This document shows, in pieces, positions 46,901 to 57,911 of a stretch of DNA of 64,000 nt. Source of the stretch: Aralia elata (taxonomy: Eukaryota; Streptophyta; Magnoliopsida; Apiales; Araliaceae); NCBI GenBank assembly GCA_034770075.1, contig CM068386.1, positions 43,685,990-43,749,989 of the forward strand, in the 5' to 3' direction. The notes under the pieces were generated by a model. It did not search any database and was not told the DNA's origin. It was given only the letters and a program-made list of their open reading frames with translations. Numbering within the stretch: position 1 is the stretch's first letter; every line of letters starts with the position of its first letter. The position numbers and the translations under genes are program-made.

Positions 46901-48784
46901 GAGGTTATATTTTTTAAAAATACCTTGATATGTCATGTATAACATATCCAAAAATTGGATCAATACGATAAACGAGCAAGGCGTGACAAAATCGCAAAAA
47001 GTGCACCAGCAGCATGAGCAGCAGCAACTGGGCAGCGCGCGCACGCCGTGCTGCGCTGCTGGGCAGCTACCTGACATGTTTTTGGCGCGCGGTTTTGAGC
47101 GGCTTTCGTGATTCCTTTTCGCAGTTATAAATTTTTTAAAAATACTACGCCATGAGGTCTATAATATGCCCAAAATTTCGCTGTTATGTGATTTATGGTT
47201 TGAGAATTAAAAATAGACAAAAAAGCATGTCAGAACTAAAATTTGAGCGACGCCGAGCGTTGGCACGCCGGGCTGTTTTGACATTCGTCCTTCCGAATCG
47301 CGTTCGAGCGAGATTTTAAGCAAAGTTAAGTTTAATAAAGTCCCAATATGAGAGTTTTGATGTTTTTGATAAATTTATGCCATTAAAATTCATTCCGGGC
47401 ATAATTAATGTAATAAAAATATATTAAAAATATGAAATTTTATTTTTAAGCAACTGGAAGCCGGCGAGGGTATGCAAAATGGTTTTATAGCTTAATGAAA
47501 AGCGTGAAACCGTTAAAAAGTGTAATAATCATAAAAGTAGCAAAATGGAGGTTTTCGGGGTTCAAAATGAAGGTTTTGAGCCGAGATTTATATTGCGATG
47601 CATATATATACTTAAGCAAAAATGTGATTTATTCACTAAATGAAGCACGAAGCTAATGTGTTGGCGAGATAAAATATTTATTTATTAGGCAATGGTCCGA
47701 GTTGACACATGGACAAATAAAAAGATATAAGAACTATTTAAATTAAAGAAATAATATAAAAGCCATGTTATGCTCTTTAAACTCCGAATTTGCGAGCAAA
47801 GTTAAAAGATATTTCTGAAATGAAATATAAATGGTTTAAGCTTCAAGATGTAAAATATTTACATCTTAAAATGTGTGAGACCTTTATTATTTATTAATAA
47901 AGTTTCTAAAGGAACCAAGATTGGTTTTGAATGAAGTATAAATAATATTAATTTTGTTAACTAATATTTATGGATAAGGAATATAAATGCATGTTTTGCG
48001 ACATATTTAATTATCTAAATGTGTGTGCATGTAAATACAATTGTGTAGGATTTGTGGAGGGAAGTTAAGTTAAATTTTAGCGGTAATCTCCAATCAAGGC
48101 AAGTTTCCTAAACTTACTCAAATATTTATTATGTGCAAGTTCCCTAACTCAAACTCGAGTTATTATCTTTCAAGCATGTTAGTGGATAATTATTGTCAAT
48201 TATACCACATCAATGAAATTTATTGTTAATCGCACTTAGTGCAAGTTGCATATGTTCACCTGTATAAAAGGCTGATCACCTTGATTACCAAATTTGTTCA
48301 TGGCCATTGTTGGCCACTCAGTGTTATTGATTCAATTATTCATTTATTGAAATTGATTCTCATTCTTTGACAATGGTTATATATAGTTGAAACTTCAGAA
48401 AGCTATATTCTTTCTTTCAATCATGATATATCTTTATTGCATTTAAACTTGCTGAGCAAAATAGTTGCTCATCCTTGCTATATCATGATAACATTTCAGA
48501 TTAAAGCGTGAATGCTCAGAGAAGGACAAAGGCAAAGACAGGGTTGAAGATTAGTTTAACGGTTATCTATTATGATAATTTAAGTAAATGAAGGATGTAA
48601 ATCTTTTAAGATTATAAATGTATGAATTTAGTTAAGGTTAAAAACCATGGGATATGTTGTAGAATGTATTGTATAAACAATTTATGTTTATATCTTCCGC
48701 ATTAGTTACAGAATATGAATGTAGATGATGTACCGTAACGTACCAGATCCGAGGTAAAAGGGACCCGGATTTGGGGGCGTCACA
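43967..48784 (+). mobile_element. Solo LTR of a gypsy element, 4.82 kb, inside element A
   Basis: TGTGACAACCCAAAAATT at 43967 to TTGGGGGCGTCACA at 48784, with perfect TSD TCACC at 43962-43966 and 48785-48789. Comparing 29690-29760 with 43920-43966 plus 48785-48830 shows the uninterrupted target. There are no PBS, PPT or proteins. It has a W-box palindrome at 45516-45539, a CT/GA-rich leader-like segment (45780-46020), a GC-rich block near 46990-47090, and the TGAGCAA-aatag-TTGCTCA hairpin at 48453-48471. 4.8 kb is very long for an LTR. Confidence 0.92.
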
Positions 48785-51771
48785 TCACCTAAACTAAGAG
48801 AAGAAACTCTAGATAATTGGAGAGAGGAAGGGAGAAAGAGCTCGGGCAAGAGTAAAGGAAGAAGAAGAGGAAAGCAAGCTACTGAGTTAGCAAGCTTTGT
48901 CAAGAAGAAGGTAAATCATTTAATTTTTTAAAACTTCTTTCAAGCTTTATGTATAAGTATTACCTTGTTTATGGTTATTGATTAATGGGGATCGTGAGGA
49001 TCCGAAGATATAAGGAGGAAGATATTAATAGTGTAAATCACAAACATATGCATGATAAGTGGAATCGTGGATTAATAAACGAACCAAACCAAGAAAACAT
49101 GAAAATTATGTAAATATTGTTGACGGACAAGTTTAAAACCATCGTTCGTAAGTTAGTTTATGAATTCCAGGAAGAAAGAAGTATAAGTATATGTGTTGAG
49201 GAAATGTTCCAATTGGAACAGAGTAAAAATATGCTATAACGAAGTTATGGCAAAAATTTTAGTAAAAGACGTCAATCAAAGAAAATCTAAGCTTGATACG
49301 ACTTTCGTGCCAAGTTAGCGGGAATTAATTGCTTCTAGAAAATTATGATTTTCTGGGAGTCTTGTAGTTCATAAAAAATGTGAGTCATAGACCCAAGAAC
49401 GGAGTCATTCCGGTATCGGATGAGGAAGTTATGACATTCAGAAGTGAATTGTACGGAAATGAAATTTCAAAAGAATAAAAAAAAAATTGCTTATGTGTGC
49501 TGGTGCCGCAGCAACATTTATAGAGTAAAAACTAGCGCCGCAGCGCTGCTGGGAAATCTGGGTAGAAAACAAGCATGGCGCCGCAGCGCCGCTAGCAGTG
49601 TAAAAGCTGAAGCCGTAGCGCCGCTGCTGAGGATCGGCTACTGTGAGAGGGCACCGCATCGCCGCAAATGAACTGGGATTGGGCACCGCTGCGCCAACCC
49701 TGTACCAAGCCCAGTAAAGAGCTGCTACACGTTCAGTCGTTGGGCTTTCATGTAGGCTAGTTTGGCGTATGAATGTACAAGCGTTGTAACGCCATAACTA
49801 TTAATTTTAACCTTGTTTAATGTTTGAATTTTAATAGGAAGACAAACTCTATGATATAAATTACTTAACATAAATTAATGTTTAGTAACAAAGTATGTCG
49901 AGCGAGCTAAACGTACACAAGGGCGTGTCGATTAGGTGCTCCAGTTAGGCAAGACGGGCGTACGATGTGCGAATGTCGGGAAGCCATGCCAAGCGTTAAT
50001 GAACTTAAAAAGTGATCCGATTCAAATGAAATGGACATTATAAAAGGTGAAATAGGGTTAATGTTAACCAATTTAGAACGTCATTATGTGCTTAATTGGT
50101 ATGTCATCATACATGAATGTATGTAGGACGTTCGAAGGGCGAATTAGCTTAAAGTTGTAAGCAGCGCTTAAGGCAAGTTCTTTAACCTCATTTGATTTTT
50201 ATACTGAATGCAAGTTTTCTATCTCTTGTTTAATTATTGTGATTAAGCAAGTTTCCTAAACTTACTCATATTTTGTGATTGAGCAAATATCTTAACTTTC
50301 ATTTGATTTCTGTATTGTATGACCTTGTACGTATTATTACTATGTGCAAGACATGTGTTTAGATTATGGAATTTCGTTTGCTATATGAAATTCATCGTAT
50401 GATATGAAATAATTTATAAAAAAGAGTTATTAGCCATTTGATTCGGCTTAATACGATTTGTTGAGCTATTCTAGTCGAAATATTTATTGTTAAGATATTA
50501 TCTGTGATAATTCTATGAAGTATGATAAGTTGTTTGTGCCAATCAAATAGTTTGGGCAAATATTAGTAAATGATTGCACTCCGTGCAATGATATACATTA
50601 CGTGAACAAATATTGCTATGATGTTAAGTATGCTATGTGAGCAAATAAGGATAGGATTGCACACCGTGCAATGATATAATTGTTAATGGTTTATACACAA
50701 GATCGTATCTAACCAATATCCGCACTTATGTGCAAAACTAAGAAGAGAAGTTCTAAAAATGGAACTGTTCAAGATTATAAGTTTCGTTTATTAGCGAACT
50801 ATGTTAAGAAGTATGCCAATGCCCATCATTTCGGCTAGGCAAAATGGATTTTAAAATACCAAAAGGTATTTATAAAATCGTCAGCACATCATTTAAGCAT
50901 AATGTGAATATAACAGACGATGGAATCATAAACGCAAAGTAAACTGGTGTGGATATGATCATAGTATCATCAACCCACTATTGTATGATGCGGTATGAGA
51001 AAGTCATAAAAATAATTTTTAGTATTTTTGGTTGTCAAAAGGTTTGTCGATACCATTTGATTCGGCTAGACCTATGTTAAAATATTTTATCGATTTGTTA
51101 TAAAATCTTTAGAATAAAAGTGTTGTTAAGTGGAGCTTGTCCAAACTAAGTTATTTTGGTGCGGGTTCAAGGTTAAGTCTTAGAATGAACAAACCCTTTC
51201 AATAGGGACAATTCTTGGTCGAATATTTCAGCTGACACACAAGTTATCAAAACAAACGCAATGTTGTTTAAAAGTAGTGTTGATTAACATAAAGTACTAT
51301 AGGCTAATCCCCTAGAAGTACTCGTAAATGATACTGGGTTTACAGTAATTTTGGGAAGCCCCTTTATGAAAGAAAAGAAGAATTCAAGGTCTTATGACCC
51401 CTTAGAAGTATGTAAAAAGATTGTCGGTCCGAACGACCACTCAATAGATATGGAAATGACTGGAAGTCTTAGCAACCTATCGGTAGGTAAGAAAAGATAG
51501 AAAGGTGTTTGTGCAATAATGTGCTTTTTAATCATTAGCATATAGTAATTGAGTTGAACGACTCCTTTATATGGGCGGAGGTTTAAGATGCGTTAGGAAA
51601 TCGATCTAACTCACCAATGAGCCCTGTTGCAGTGTAGCGCATTGGAGACATTCTTGATGAGACGGGGAACTAATTCATTAGTTCTTTGGTGGGGAGCCAC
51701 TCAGTTCACTATGTTGATAATTGTTGAAAACTTGTGTTGTGCTGTTTTTATATATATTTTGAGAAGGTGAT

Positions 51772-51809
<38 letters not shown>

Positions 51810-52325
51810 TGTAAATTTAGGCTGAGTCCTAAGAAGTGTTATGAAGAAAATGTTCTCTCGTAATATAAAAAGAAATGATAGGAATCTAAATTGTTATTCC
51901 TATTTATTTGACCAGTTTCACAATTATTGTTCAATTGTTGAAGTCTTTATAAGAATATTATTCTATTCTTGAAATTGTTGTTTATTCAACTGTGCATTAC
52001 TTGCTGATCAATTGAATGCTCACTTTTGCTTAAAACTGAATTAATTGCAGCTAAGCCATAGCGGAGAGCAGAATCCGATAAAGTTAAAGTCAAGAGAGAG
52101 TTAGTGATTAGAAGAATATTATACTAATTGTATTATTAGTACCGATGGAATATTGTAAGGATATTAGGTGAAGTAGTGATTAAGGTCTTCGTACCTGGGA
52201 TTTGTAAGAGATATGATGTAATAATATTGTAATTACATTCATATCATTAAGATTATGTTTAATAAGTAGCATCGTGACGCACCGGACCCGGGTTTGAAGG
52301 TAGACTTGGATTTGGGGGTGTTATA
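48785..52325 (+). repeat. Element A right LTR, second part
   Basis: Colinear with 29735-31619 and 40676-42324. It contains the GC-rich motif block (49500-49700), GCAAGTTTC repeats (50210-50290) and an AT run (51779-51806). It ends GGATTTGGGGGTGTTATA and is followed by GTTGTAATATCCCGAG, not by the expected CCTTA. Confidence 0.85.
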
Positions 52326-52618
52326 GTTGTAATATCCCGAGTGTTTATGAATTAAGCCTATGGCGATGATCCTTAGGAAGAGGTAATGAATGGGTTAAAG
52401 AATATGTAATACTAAGAATAGTATCGAGTTTAAATAAAGATTATGAAGTAGAACCTACAAGAATTTATTGAGAAAATGGGTGGTGTAGAAATTATAAAAC
52501 CTATATTAAGAGAATGTGTTGGGTTGGTCAACGATAATTTGTGAAAGAGATTTAACGAAAATCGAGTAAGGAGGGTTTCGGTGATTCTGAGGATGAAATC
52601 CTTATAAGAGGGGAAGGA
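52326..52618 (+). other. 293-bp remnant of a gypsy internal region with hairpin and PPT
   Basis: From 52328 the sequence matches the first 24 bases of the LTR family at 13489-16101 (element orientation) at about 22 positions, then diverges. It ends in a chromovirus 3' module: hairpin GATTCTG-AGGA-TGAAATC (52583-52600) and PPT AAGAGGGGAAGGA (52606-52618), directly before a new LTR. It is apparently a recombination product joining pieces of different elements. Confidence 0.6.
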
Positions 52619-55026
52619 TGTGACAACCCGAATTTTCAGTAATTATTAAATAAGAATTTAATAAATAAAATTCTTATTATGAGAGGTGTCGGATTCAAAT
52701 ATATATACATGTGTGTGTGTGTGTTATATTTTCAAATATGTGATTTGGTGTGCAAAGATTAAGTGTGAATATAGAAGAGAAATATATATTTATATATTGG
52801 AAAAATTAGATTTAATAGTTAATTAAGCTATTGCAGAATTAAATGAAATTGTTACGAAAAGGAAATTAACTGAATATTATTAGTTAATTTAATTAAGTTA
52901 AAAATTATATTATGAAATAATATAATTTGATTATTATGCCTTGCTGGTAATGGAATTGTTATGAAATAAGTTTCATAAATAATGAGAGTAATTCACTTAA
53001 TTAAAGTAGTGAATTAATGTAAATATATAATTGTTTTAATAAAATGAGAAAATAATGTGTTACATATAAATGTAATACGATTGTGAATTTCGTAAATAGT
53101 TAAAATATTGATCGAATAAATAAATATTTTAGTTGAGATATTTAAGTGTGATAATATTAATTAAATTATGTTAAATGATTTTCTAATCGGTACGTATTTT
53201 ATTACGCTAATGTGTTATTAATATTCTAATTTAATTAAATAATTAAATTAGAGGGTTAGTAATTGGTTAAAGAAAATTTTAATTATATTGACTAAATAAT
53301 TTAGCAATAAGTCAAGTGTGACAAATGTACCATATAATAGAGGAATATTAAAATAAATTAAAATGAAGTTTAGTTGGGTTAGCCAAACAAGGCCTAGAGA
53401 CCCTTCCATTCCATAACAGCTAAGATCTTTCTTTTCTATAACTGGCCAAATCAATCTACGTTAACTATTTCTTCAGTTTATTCTTTTTGCTTATTTGCAA
53501 AAGAACAAAGTTCATCTAGAGAGAGGGAGAGAGGGAGAGTGAGTGTTCTATGAAATTGGAAGGGAGCTCTAAGAAATCAAGGAAAGAAGGAGAAAATTGA
53601 TCAAGTAATTGATCATCTAACTAAGATTACGAGAATCAAAGAGGTAAGAAAATCAACTTTAAAATTATTGGTTCTCATTTTTTAAGTTTTCTGTAAAATT
53701 AATTAGTTGTATGATTTGATTTAGGATAAGGATACATATGTTTATGGGTGTGTATAATCTGTTACATAGCATCTATAAATGATTTTTGGGTAATCAAATT
53801 CATGAAAACATGTGTTAGAAGAGAAAATTTGAGTTTTGTTGTAATATGTATGTTTTGGTCTATTTCGAGACTAAAATTGGCTAGGAATTCATGTTGTAAT
53901 ATGTAAATTGATGATGGATGTTGTTAATACTTTGAGAAACGAAAATAATGTAAGTTAAATGGGTCAATTTGGTTTAATAACGAATTCGTAGTGGTTGATT
54001 ACACTAAGGGGGTGTTTGTTTAGAGCTGAATGAAGGTGAATGGCTGAATGGCTGAATCGGTAAATGCGTTTGTTTTGGTCTGAATGGCTGAATCGGTCAG
54101 ATGGTTGAGCTGAATGGCTAAGTCAGATTTTTTTGGCTGAATGGCTGAATGAGTAAAAATAAAATTTAAAAAATTAAAAAATTTTAAAAAAATATTAACT
54201 ATTATATTAAGTAATATTAAATAATTTTACAACAATTTTGAATTTTTTTAGAGGGGTAAAATAATAAAATTCTGTCATTCAGATGTTTCAGACAAGTCAA
54301 TTATCAAACAACTTTTTTCATTCAGATTCAACTCATTCAGATTCAGATTCATTCAGTTTTTATCAAACACCCCATAAATATGTTAAATATGAAAATAGAG
54401 CATGAACTTTGATTTATAAGTCTCTAAATTGGTTGTTAAAGTTGTTTATGTTGCTAGAATCACTGTATACATGTTGGGTTTTTATTTTACAAACTTTATA
54501 ATATCTAGGTTTGCTTAAACTGTTGTTGTTTGGGTGAAGAAATTGGATGTTTTTGGGATGTTCTGTGCTGTGTCGCGAACTGCAACAACTGAATCTGATG
54601 AACGACGTCACAACGCCGTTGTCTAGTTCAAAACTGGCGCTGCAGCGCTGAACCTACCCGAACCAAATTGTAACCAGCGCCGCAGCGCCGGTGCCTATTT
54701 AAGCCCAGCAATGAGCTTTTAAAAAGATAGTCCAAGGGAGGTTTATATAATCATTTCTAATGATCATAAGACACATGTTATAGTGTCATAGCAAGTCTCA
54801 ATCACCTAATTAGATATTAAGTGTCAATTAAAGTGGAACGTAATGAGAAGGAAAAGAAAGTTTATCGTAAATAAACCGAATGGACAATGAGGAGCCCTAA
54901 CATGACTTAAACACTAAATTAAACATTGTGTATCGATTAAAAGGAATGATTATGGAATGTAGAGTAGGGTTACTTAGTCGATTACCAAGCGTTGTTATAT
55001 GGTTAATAGTTGGTGTGCATGATCAT
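52619..55026 (+). repeat. LTR of another gypsy element, interrupted by element C
   Basis: Starts TGTGACAACCCGAATTTTC right after a PPT, so it is a 3' LTR. It differs from element A's LTR after the first 13 bases. It carries GCGCTGCAGCGC (54637-54648) and CAGCGCCGCAGCGCCG (54675-54690), and a Tourist-like MITE. No LTR end is found before element C begins at 55027, so the rest should lie beyond the window, right of element C's 3' LTR. Confidence 0.65.
54008..54374. mobile_element. Tourist-like MITE (PIF/Harbinger type)
   Basis: Termini GGGGGTGTTTG and CAAACACCCCA are inverted repeats with one mismatch; TAA flanks both sides (54005-54007, 54375-54377), the 3-bp duplication of PIF/Harbinger elements. 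Left subterminal DNA repeats GAATGGCTGAAT and the right side has ATTCAGATTC repeats in inverted sense. No coding capacity. Confidence 0.8.
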
Positions 55027-57690
55027 TATAACGATCAAGAATTTATATATTATCTAAAATATTTATTGAATTAAATAAATATTTTAGTTGATTTATTTAT
55101 TGAGTTAAATAAATAATTGATGATATTGTTGTGGAATATTTGTGTAAATTTTATAAAGTTTAATTGAATTTATGTTGTTACAATTTAATTGATTAAAGTG
55201 TGACAATTGAAGCATATTATATAATAAGTATTTAAATAATTAAAAGAAGATTAATTTAATTTTATCAAACAAAGGCTTGTGGCTTTTGAATTCTATTTTA
55301 ATTTAGTTTTTACCAAACAAGCCTTATGGCTTTTAAATTTGCGTAACTGATGAATTAGAATTAAAATATAATATTATTATTCAACAGTTTTTGTTTGAAG
55401 GCTTTTACTAGTACTATCAGTTTATTTGCTATCTAAGGAAGAAAGAAAGAAAAAGAGAGAGTTGAGAGTTCAGAGAGAAAATTGAGACTTGAAAAGAATT
55501 CTAGAAATCAGAAGGAAGAAAAGGGTTTATTGAATTCTCACAATCTAGCTTCTAAACAAAGAATTAAGAGGTACAACCCGATTATAAACTCCTGTATATA
55601 TGTTCGTTGAGTTCTTTATGGTAAAATAGACTTTTAATGGATTAATTATTTGGAAGTTGTTTATAAATTGTTCATATGTATGTATTATCTATTATATTAT
55701 GTATATAAACTGTTTTGGGTGAATTAATTCATGAGATTATGTTTAAAAATGGAGTTTTGGTATTTACAGTGAAAGTATAACGAATATGGCTTATATGTAT
55801 AAAAGTTAATGTTCAATTCGGGTATTAATCTGTAAATTGATTGTTGATTATGTTAATATGATAAGAAACGAAAATAATGCAACTTAAACGGATCAAAATG
55901 GTTTAGAAACGAGTTTACAGTATTTGATTTCACTAAATGTGTCAAAGTATAGAAAAAGAGCATGAACAGTGAATATTTAATCTCTTAAATTGGTTGTTTA
56001 TGTGCTTTGTGTTGTTAGAGTTGTTAGAAACTTGTTGGGTTTTGGTTTTACAACACGCTTGATGTTGGGTTTCGCCGTTTGGGAAGCAGAGCAACTGAAT
56101 CTATAGCGCCACGCTGCAGCGCCATTCAACAGGCTTCTCTGCGTGCTGCAGCAGACCAGCGCCGCAATGCCACTCAAATAACGTTAAACGGGTGCTGCAG
56201 TGCCGGGTCCAATGGAAACGGGTCAAGGGCTACGTTGCAGCACCGACTCAAGGTCAATTCCTGGCGCTGCAACGCCGGTCCGGATCAGAACCGGGTCGGG
56301 TCGGGGGGTCAAAAACCCAAAAAATGATATTTTTCCCAGATTTTGAAATTTAATAATTTTTGTAACATGATAAGTGTGTGTTACTTTAGTAAGAGTTTAA
56401 GAATGTGGATTTAGGTTATGTTTCTGAAAGTGAACAATCGCTAATTAAGGAAGTAGTTAGTTGAACCATGATTGTTAATTGTTCAACGTGACTTGAATGT
56501 ATAGGTCACTCAAAGAGCAAGTAAATAATGTTAATTGTAGCACGCACTCGAGGCAAGTTTCTTACCTCAACTTTTATTTGAGCAAGTTTCTTACCTCAAC
56601 TTTTATTTGAGCAAGTTTCTTACCTTATCTTTTATTTGATCAAGTTTCTTAACTTTACTTTTCATTGAGCAAGTTCTTTTATCTTGTTAATAAATGTCTC
56701 GATTTTTCTATACCTAACTTGTTACCCATCCATTGAGCAAACTTATTAACCTTAGCTTATTATTTAAGCAAGGTTTATATTAATGTCAAACAATTATGTT
56801 TCGTTTTGTAATTCGTTGTTGTTCAAACTTCAAACATAAATATCATTATACAACCTTGTTGTTGAATTAAATGCTTTAGCGACTAGCAAACCCTTGTTGA
56901 TTCAGCTAGTCCATAGTTGATGAACATTTTAACGACTTAGAATTTCTTGAAGTTATTCCAAACTAAGTTTCTTTTGGTACGGATTCTGATGTCAAACTGA
57001 GATGAACAACCCTAATTTAGTGGATTATACTCCACAATAGCGTTAAAATGTTTGTGCAGAATACATTGTACGAATGGCTGATCCCCTGGAGTACGAGACG
57101 GATAGTCCATAGTCTATAAGACTATTAAAGGTTACAATAAAAATACTTGTTAACCTAGGACATAGTTCGAGGTCTTATGACCCTCAAATATATACTTTTA
57201 AATCTTGAAATCTAAATTTAATACTTAAGCCGAGCCTTCTATTAAGCTTTTAGTCCATTGATTGTTGTTGATCTCAAAAAGGTTATTACATCTCAATTAA
57301 AAATCTAATTTGTTGATTATTCTATTGTTATTGTTATTATGCTTGTGAGCAATTGTTTGTTCACCCTTGCATAAAATATTGTAGCTAAAGTTGAAAAGTC
57401 TGATGAGCGGTCCTCAAGCAAGGGCAAGGGCAAGATGAACAAATGAAGATATTTATTTTATTTGATTAAGTTCTTTGTAATGAGACTATGTTATTATTAA
57501 AGTTTTTATTCCGCAAATGATGTAATTAACGTTAGATGACCTGGGATTTTATTTATAATGTAACCCTTTAATGGGATTATGGTTTATGAAGTTATTTATT
57601 ATCCTTTATTATGGGTAGTTAGATATGAATGAAATGAATAGTGAACACCAAATCTGTGGGATTGAAGTACCCGAATTTGGGGGCGTCACA
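55027..57690 (+). repeat. Element C 5' LTR, 2664 bp
   Basis: Starts TATAACGATCAAGAATTT (3' LTR copy: TGCAACGATCAAAATTT) and ends GAATTTGGGGGCGTCACA. It contains a GC-rich block with CGCTGCAGCGCC-type motifs (56100-56290), a 29-bp repeat array (56553-56690) and the TTGTTCACCCTTGC motif (57357-57370). An ORF-like stretch at 56079-56327 comes from the GC-rich block. Confidence 0.88.
56553..56690. repeat. 29-bp tandem repeat, about five copies (GCAAGTTTCTTACCTCAAC)
   Basis: GCAAG or TCAAG starts at 56553, 56582, 56611, 56640 and 56669, an exact 29-base period; each unit continues TTTCTTACCTCAACTTTTAT with drift. Similar GCAAGTTTC phrases occur in looser arrays in the other gypsy LTRs of the window. 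Confidence 0.88.
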
Positions 57691-57693
57691 GGT

Positions 57694-57705
57694 TGGTATT
57701 AAAGC
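57694..57705 (+). other. Element C primer-binding site, mutated
   Basis: TGGTATTAAAGC against the initiator-Met PBS TGGTATCAGAGC in element A: two transitions (C to T, G to A). It is followed by the leader hairpin TAGGTTAAGAACCTTA (57710-57725) shared with element A. Confidence 0.8.
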
Positions 57706-57911
57706 GTCGTAGGTTAAGAACCTTAGGTGGGGGGAACCTTAAGAATTAGCCTTGTAGAGAATCAAAAATATAGAGGTGTTAAAACTCTTATCGAGTTTTA
57801 AGGAATGAATTAAGGAATTCATTAAAGATAATAAAAAGACTTTATATGCTATAACTTATGTGCTCGCGAGTAGTATCGAGTAGTGATTAGACTTAAAATT
57901 TTGGTGGCAGG

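Larger units (their letters stand above)
29032..52325 (+). mobile_element. Element A: non-coding Ty3/gypsy derivative with 4.2-kb LTRs (LARD-like)
   Basis: Left LTR 29032-31619 plus 40676-42324 (split by copia B; 4232 bp when the insertion and one TSD copy are left out), internal region 42325-43258, right LTR 43259-43966 plus 48785-52325 (split by a solo LTR). PBS and PPT sit exactly where expected, but the 934-bp internal region has no gag or pol, so the element needed proteins in trans. The LTR starts TGTGACAACCCG; its end is decayed from CACA to TATA. A sample of the first 200 bases shows about 7% divergence between LTRs. The left flank (CCTTA) and right flank (GTTGT) do not match, so the right junction is rearranged. 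Confidence 0.8.

Noticed and set aside
56079..56327. 82-codon Ala/Arg-rich ORF
   Set aside because: Lies in the GC-rich motif block of element C's LTR; no match to element A or B at protein level.
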